This document shows, in pieces, positions 59,784 through 64,000 of a stretch of 64,000 bases of DNA. Both the position numbers and the translations under genes were made by a program. The stretch is from PHAA01 sp964457945. Its GTDB lineage: Bacteria; Bacillota; Syntrophomonadia; Syntrophomonadales; Syntrophomonadaceae. The notes under the pieces are model-generated. The model did no database searches, had not been told where the DNA came from, and worked only from the letters and a program-made list of their open reading frames with translations. Numbering within the stretch: the stretch's first letter is position 1; each line of letters opens with the position of its first letter. Location: NCBI GenBank assembly GCA_964457945.1, contig CAYWFX010000005.1, positions 105,610 through 169,609 on the forward strand, read 5' to 3'.

Positions 59784-60626
59784 ATGCGTCAAGTACATGT
59801 TGATAATATTAGTAAAGCGATAGCAGAGGCCGTCATTGAGGCTAATACCAATTTACCCGGAGATATCAAGGATGCCTTGCAAGCCGCATTGGATCACGAA
59901 AGCTTAGCTTCCGCGGCCAGTTGTTTGCGGATTATTTTGGAAAATGCTCAGATCGCGGGCTGTGAAAAAATGGCCCTATGTCAGGATACAGGATTGGTAG
60001 CAGTTAATATCGAGCTGGGGCAGGAAGTTCACCTGGTAGGGGGTGAATTGGAAGAGGCCGTGAACCAGGGAATACGGGAGGGTTACCAGCGGGGCTATTT
60101 GCGGAAATCAGTTGTAAATGACCCTTTCTTGCGCACCAATACCGGGGATAACACTCCAGCCATTATACATACTCATCTAGTCACCGGAGACGCTTTGCGT
60201 GTAACTGTTTTCCCTAAGGGTGCAGGGAGCGAGAACATGGGTCAGTTGGCCATGCTAAAACCTTCTGCGGGACTGGAAGGGGTAAAGGAATTTATCTTGA
60301 AGGTAGTTCGGGAAGCTGGGGGAAACCCCTGTCCGCCTATTATTGTAGGTGTAGGAGTGGGAGGCAATATGGAGAAAGCAGCCTTGCTCGCTAAACAAGC
60401 GCTTTTTAGAGAAGTAGGTCAGAAGAGTCCGCGACCTGAACTGGCAGCTATTGAGGAAGAGATGCTCATTAAGATTAATGCTCTGGGGATTGGAGTACAG
60501 GGAATGGGCGGAGATACGACAGCCCTAGCGGTAAACATTGAAACCTATCCCACTCACATTGCTTGTTTGCCGGTGGCGGTGAGCCTGGGTTGTCATTGTA
60601 CTCGCCGGGTAACAGTTGATTTATAG
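59784..60626 (+). CDS. Class I fumarate hydratase, alpha subunit
   Basis: 280 residues; the catalytic [4Fe-4S] half of the two-subunit fumarase/tartrate dehydratase. MALCQDTGLVAVNIELGQ with a cluster Cys, RTNTGDNTPAIIHTHLV, FPKGAGSENMGQLAML, PPIIVGVGVGGNMEKAALLAK, and a C-terminal LGCHCTRRVTV with the remaining cysteines. AGGAG six bases before the ATG; the beta subunit follows 14 bases later. Confidence 0.9.
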   Translation: MRQVHVDNISKAIAEAVIEANTNLPGDIKDALQAALDHESLASAASCLRIILENAQIAGCEKMALCQDTGLVAVNIELGQEVHLVGGELEEAVNQGIREGYQRGYLRKSVVNDPFLRTNTGDNTPAIIHTHLVTGDALRVTVFPKGAGSENMGQLAMLKPSAGLEGVKEFILKVVREAGGNPCPPIIVGVGVGGNMEKAALLAKQALFREVGQKSPRPELAAIEEEMLIKINALGIGVQGMGGDTTALAVNIETYPTHIACLPVAVSLGCHCTRRVTVDL

Positions 60627-60640
60627 GGGGATTTATATCA

Positions 60641-61186
60641 GTGAAAATTGTGAAAGCACCGCTTTCTACAGAAGATATTGCGCTACTGAAGATGGGAGAA
60701 GAAGTGCTGGTAGAGGGGATCATCTATGTAGCCCGGGATGCCGCTCACAAAAAGATGGTACAGTCTATCCGGGCAGGGGAGGATTTGCCTTTTGAGCTGC
60801 AAGGTCAGTTGATCTACTATGCAGGACCTTGTCCTGCGCCGCCGGGTAAGGTGATTGGATCAGCCGGGCCCACTACCTCGGGTAGAATGGATGCGTATGC
60901 ACCGTTGTTTATAGAACGAGGTCTTAAAGGAATGATAGGTAAAGGCCCCAGGGATAAAGGGGTAATTGAATCTATGCAGAAGCATGGCGCGGTTTACCTG
61001 GCCGCGGTTGGTGGTGCGGGTGCTTATCTGGCTCAAAGAATCTTGGCAGCTGATGTGGTAGCTTATCCTGAGTTAGGGCCGGAAGCCATTTTGAAATTGA
61101 CAGTGCAAGATTTCCCCTGCATTGTCGCCATTGATAGTGAGGGCAATGATATATACGAGAGATCTAACGGCAGCGAGGACAAATAA
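60641..61186 (+). CDS. Class I fumarate hydratase, beta subunit
   Basis: 181 residues. YYAGPCPAPPGKVIGSAGPTTSGRMD, GLKGMIGKGPRDK and VGGAGAYLAQRI are the C-terminal-domain signatures of class I fumarase. GTG start at 60641. It interconverts fumarate and malate with the alpha subunit; in a syntroph or fermenter it could serve an incomplete TCA path. It ends 10 bases before rph. Confidence 0.9.
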   Translation: MKIVKAPLSTEDIALLKMGEEVLVEGIIYVARDAAHKKMVQSIRAGEDLPFELQGQLIYYAGPCPAPPGKVIGSAGPTTSGRMDAYAPLFIERGLKGMIGKGPRDKGVIESMQKHGAVYLAAVGGAGAYLAQRILAADVVAYPELGPEAILKLTVQDFPCIVAIDSEGNDIYERSNGSEDK

Positions 61187-61196
61187 GGAGGGCAGT

Positions 61197-61952
61197 ATGA
61201 CGAGACCAAATAACAGGCAAAATGATGAACTGCGCCCGGTGCGCATTACTCCTGGATTTACTAAAAACCCCGATGGATCAGTACTGGTACAGACCGGAGA
61301 TACTATGGTATTATGCTCAGCTATGATTGAACCCAAAGTACCGCGCTTTTTAAAGGGAACTGGCTCAGGCTGGGTCACAGCAGAATATTCCCTCTTACCT
61401 TCATCCACGGAAACCAGAACCCAGCGGGAGGCTAGCAAGGGCAAAATTACCGGGCGGACTTCTGAGATTCAACGCTTAATAGGAAGGTCGCTCCGAGCAG
61501 TGGTAGACATGAAAGCCCTTGGAGAAAGAACCGTTTGGATCGATTGTGATGTTCTGCAGGCGGATGGAGGCACCAGGACCGCAGCCATCACAGGCAGCTT
61601 TGTAGCTCTCTGCTTGGCTCTTATGAAGTTGCAGGCGGAGGGACTTATTGTGGAATTACCAATTATTGACTATGTGGCGGCCACCAGCGTGGGAATCGTA
61701 GATGGCGAAGTGGTTCTAGATCTTGAATATACCGAAGATTCCCAGGCCGATGTGGATATGAACGTAGTAATGACGGGAAAGGGAAGCTTTGTAGAGGTTC
61801 AGGGCACTGCCGAGGGGAGCCCTTTCAGCAAGGCGAAGTTAGACGAACTATTACTGCTAGCCGAAAAAGGTATAAAGGAAATAATTGCTTTGCAAGCCAA
61901 TATCATTGGAAAGGGAATGAATTATGTCTCAGAACTTACTGATAGCGACTAG
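61197..61952 (+). CDS. rph: Ribonuclease PH
   Basis: Phosphorolytic trimming of tRNA 3' ends; 251 residues. NDELRPVRITPGF, SVLVQTGDTMVLCSA, GWVTAEYSLLPSSTETRTQREASKGKI, SEIQRLIGRSLRAVVDM, and IDCDVLQADGGTRTAAITGSFVAL match RNase PH. ATG 61197 has AAGGAGG upstream; a longer ORF from 61122 overlaps the fumarase gene and is rejected. It overlaps rdgB by 29 bases. Confidence 0.93.
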   Translation: MTRPNNRQNDELRPVRITPGFTKNPDGSVLVQTGDTMVLCSAMIEPKVPRFLKGTGSGWVTAEYSLLPSSTETRTQREASKGKITGRTSEIQRLIGRSLRAVVDMKALGERTVWIDCDVLQADGGTRTAAITGSFVALCLALMKLQAEGLIVELPIIDYVAATSVGIVDGEVVLDLEYTEDSQADVDMNVVMTGKGSFVEVQGTAEGSPFSKAKLDELLLLAEKGIKEIIALQANIIGKGMNYVSELTDSD

Positions 61953-62538
61953 AAACAGTAAGAAAAAAAGAGAGCTGCAGACCATTTTAGATGATTGGGA
62001 TGTTAAACTGCTAACTCTAGATGATGTTGAAGAAATGCCTGAAATAGAGGAAGATGGAGCCACCTTCACAGAGAATGCCATTAAAAAAGCCCAGATCATT
62101 TCTGCTTTGAGCGGGTTTATCACCTTGGCGGATGATTCTGGTCTAGAAGTGGATGCCCTGGGTGGAGCGCCAGGGATATTTTCAGCTCGTTTTTCGGGGT
62201 TAGATGCAGATGATGAGAAGAATAACCGTAAACTTATGGCTCTGATGCAGAACATAAGTGAAGTGAATAGAACTGCACGCTTTGTTTGCGTGATCGCAAT
62301 TGCAACCCCTGAAGGTAGCGTGCAAACGGCTCAAGGAGTTTGTACGGGGAAAATAGAAATGGTCCGCAGAGGGCAGGGCGGTTTTGGATATGATCCCTTA
62401 TTTATTCCTTCGGGATATAATAAAACCTTTGCAGAACTTTCAGACGAGGAAAAAAATAAGATTAGCCATCGGGGAAAGGCCCTGCGGGAAGCCAAGCCAC
62501 TTTTGCAGCAAATATTGGGTGTGGAGGGAATTATGTGA
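61924..62538 (+). CDS. rdgB: dITP/XTP pyrophosphatase (RdgB/Ham1)
   Basis: Removes deaminated purine triphosphates; 204 residues. LLIATRNSKKKRELQTIL, DGATFTENAIKKAQ, LADDSGLEVDALGGAPGIFSARF, GQGGFGYDPLFIPSG and ISHRGKALREA are complete family motifs. Coupled to rph upstream and to the phosphodiesterase gene (ATGTGA overlap) downstream, as in Bacillus rph-ysnA-ysnB. Confidence 0.93.
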   Translation: MSQNLLIATRNSKKKRELQTILDDWDVKLLTLDDVEEMPEIEEDGATFTENAIKKAQIISALSGFITLADDSGLEVDALGGAPGIFSARFSGLDADDEKNNRKLMALMQNISEVNRTARFVCVIAIATPEGSVQTAQGVCTGKIEMVRRGQGGFGYDPLFIPSGYNKTFAELSDEEKNKISHRGKALREAKPLLQQILGVEGIM

Positions 62539-63014
62539 TTGTTGCAGCAGTGGCAGATACCCACGGTAAGACTGAACTAATCATTAAAAAACTAAAACTG
62601 CTTAATCCCGATCATATATTGTTTGCTGGAGACTACTATGATGATGGACAGAAAATAATTCAAGTGCTCAATGTACCGGGTAACAGTGTGGCTGGTAATT
62701 GTGATACCAGTAATCGTATGCGCCAGGAAGAGATTATTAGTCTTATGGGTTACAAGATATTTCTAGTTCACGGTCACCAGTTTGGGGTGAAACGAGACCT
62801 TAACCGACTAAATTATCGCGCCCAGGAGTTAGAAGTCGATGCAGTGGTATTTGGACATACTCATAGCCCATTTTGCGATAAAATAGGTGAATTATGGCTG
62901 ATAAACCCCGGAAGTCCAGTAAATTCCCGTTTATCAGGCCAGGGAAGTTTTGCGATAATAGAAATAGATAATTATGGATTAAAACCTAGCATTATAGCGA
63001 TACCGCAGGGGTGA
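62535..63014 (+). CDS. YsnB/MJ0936-family metallophosphoesterase
   Basis: 159 residues, calcineurin-like fold. VAAVADTHGKTELI, LFAGDYYDDGQ, VAGNCDTSNR, LVHGHQFGVKRDLNRL and VFGHTHSPFCDKI supply the metal-ligand motifs (D-x-H, GD, GNxD, H, GHTH). GTG start at 62535 overlapping the rdgB stop. A phosphodiesterase with unknown natural substrate. Confidence 0.85.
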   Translation: MIVAAVADTHGKTELIIKKLKLLNPDHILFAGDYYDDGQKIIQVLNVPGNSVAGNCDTSNRMRQEEIISLMGYKIFLVHGHQFGVKRDLNRLNYRAQELEVDAVVFGHTHSPFCDKIGELWLINPGSPVNSRLSGQGSFAIIEIDNYGLKPSIIAIPQG

Positions 63015-63219
63015 AACATTATTTTCTCCTGTTTTTCTAATTTTAGACGCACTTGCGTTATTTACTACTAAAAGCTATTGCCAACTAGTCATTGAATGAT
63101 GAATCTAATATTTGGAATAGAAATGACAGCGAGTAATGAGCAAAATTATTAGTTTTTTAGAGGATATAGGTTCTTGCTGTCGAAGTATTATGAGGGCGAT
63201 TATGTTTAAGGGGATTTCT

Positions 63220-64000
63220 ATGCGCGAATATATCATTTATTCAACGATTATTTTTCTCCCCATTGGGGCAATAATGTCCTATCAACTCCGGAGGGAAGGC
63301 TTGATGGCAAGATTTATTGCTGTTATTGTAGCTGCATCGCTGGGCATTATTGTTTCGTTTCCCATTGCTTTACAGGGATTGGGTTTATCCCTTACTTTAG
63401 TTCTTTATGCGCTCTTGCTAATCCTTTTAACCGGGTATTTCATAAAAACCCTGCAGAGTGATAATGGAATTTACGTGCCATCAGAAGGAGTACCTTTTAT
63501 TAAGGATGAAATGGTAAGAATTGCTGCCGGTCGTCTAGTTGAACCTACGGGTATTGCTTGTGCAATTGAGGAAGATGGATGTAATCCAGTCAACGTTAAG
63601 AAGGATGGCGAACTAGTTGAAGTAATTGAGAAGCAAGTGAGTTTTGCTCAAACAATTATTGCCGAACCAGACATTTTGTCGAACGATAAATTGAGTGATC
63701 TGGAAAGATTAGATCAAAAGATAGCTACTCTACTGAGTACCATTAGTGACAAGAATCAAGAAGTTAGAGAAGAAATACCCGAATTTATATTGACAGTTGA
63801 GCCAGAACCAGAACCAGTTTTCGAACCAGTATTAGAAGCAGAGCTAGAACCAGTAGTAGAAGCAGAGCTAGAACCAGTGTTAGAACCAGTGTTAGAGCCA
63901 GAGTTAGAACCAGAGTTAGAACCAGAGCTAGAACCAGAGTTAGAGCCAGTGTTAGAACCAGTGTTAGAACCAGTGTTAGAACCAGTATTAGAAGCAGAGT
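63220..64000 (+). CDS. Membrane protein with Glu-Pro-rich repetitive tail, 3' end outside window
   Basis: At least 260 residues, frame open at the right edge. Two to three N-terminal TM helices (about 6-85), a soluble part (about 90-190) with a short coiled-coil-like segment, then a tail of (E/V)-P-(V/E)-L-E repeats from about residue 194 onwards. ATG 63220 follows AAGGGG; an in-frame ATG at 63202 with GAGGG is the alternative. No family recognised. The tail is probably an extended or wall-spanning spacer. Confidence 0.65.
   Translation, partial: MREYIIYSTIIFLPIGAIMSYQLRREGLMARFIAVIVAASLGIIVSFPIALQGLGLSLTLVLYALLLILLTGYFIKTLQSDNGIYVPSEGVPFIKDEMVRIAAGRLVEPTGIACAIEEDGCNPVNVKKDGELVEVIEKQVSFAQTIIAEPDILSNDKLSDLERLDQKIATLLSTISDKNQEVREEIPEFILTVEPEPEPVFEPVLEAELEPVVEAELEPVLEPVLEPELEPELEPELEPELEPVLEPVLEPVLEPVLEAE
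63799..64000 (+). repeat. Tandem short repeat coding Glu-Pro-Val/Glu-Leu units
   Basis: 12-base units of the type GAACCAGTGTTA, with GAGCCAGAGTTA and GAAGCAGAGCTA variants, repeated at least 15 times and continuing past the window. It is in frame with the gene, so copy-number change would keep the frame. Confidence 0.85.

Noticed and set aside
63799..64000. Short tandem repeats as a CRISPR array
   Set aside because: Units are 12 bases, contiguous without spacers and in frame with a protein.

Overview
The window looks like chromosomal DNA of an anaerobic, low-to-mid GC Bacillota bacterium of the Clostridia, possibly a Syntrophomonas-like organism (inference from gene content; no species is claimed). 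The evidence is a complete-looking anaerobic (early cobalt insertion) cobalamin operon, an Rnf complex, a methionine T-box, strong AGGAGG ribosome sites with many GTG/TTG starts, BlaI/BlaR-type regulation and a gerM-murI-rph-rdgB-ysnB-like neighbourhood as in Bacillus.

Layout. 0-11.8 kb (+): cobalamin genes cbiD-E-T-L-F-G-H-J-X-C-P-B, cobO and cobD, tightly packed with stop/start overlaps. cbiG and cbiH look like a CbiGH fusion split by one base in a poly-A run. cbiA, cobU, cobS and cobT are not in the window. 12-16.3 kb (+): a small HAD protein, then pstS-[terminator]-pstC-pstA-pstB phosphate uptake. 16.3-25.3 kb: a zinc-ribbon/TM2 protein (-), then rseC-rnfCDGEAB-apbE followed by a NusG-domain-II protein, a Gx-transporter protein and an EcfT/CbiQ-like protein. 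This joins Rnf to a flavinylation/EET-like module. 25.4-27.4 kb: Met T-box and an unusual methionyl-tRNA synthetase. 27.4-29.1 kb (-): DUF3810 putative peptidase and a membrane protein.

29.4-46.8 kb is rich in ABC export and signalling. It holds an ATPase (apparent ATT start)/CARDB-like exoprotein/FtsX permease set; a (-) strand HTH-response regulator-kinase-ATPase-FtsX resistance-type module; blaI-blaR1; a decayed HEAT-repeat remnant; and a MacAB-like adaptor-ATPase-permease-permease-GerMN operon with tandemly duplicated permeases. 46.8-50.1 kb (-): CheY, an Hpt/ATPase CheA-like kinase and an orphan flagellin-like protein.

51.3-54.0 kb carries the most unusual gene: an 893-residue fusion of a class III aminotransferase with a domain resembling cyanobacterial acyl-ACP reductase (AAR), catalytic Cys retained. 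Its predicted chemistry is acyl thioester to aldehyde to amine. It has its own promoter and a palindrome in its leader.

54-63 kb: DUF1285-like protein, a 40-residue basic protein, radical SAM (-), GerMN lipoprotein, glutamate racemase flanked by two copies of a palindromic intergenic element, a 2-hydroxyacyl-CoA dehydratase/double-cubane-type protein with its ATP-dependent activator, two-subunit class I fumarase, RNase PH, dITP/XTP pyrophosphatase and a YsnB-like phosphodiesterase. The last 0.8 kb is the start of a membrane protein whose tail is a long Glu-Pro-rich repeat running off the window. I saw no rRNA, tRNA, CRISPR array, transposase or prophage.
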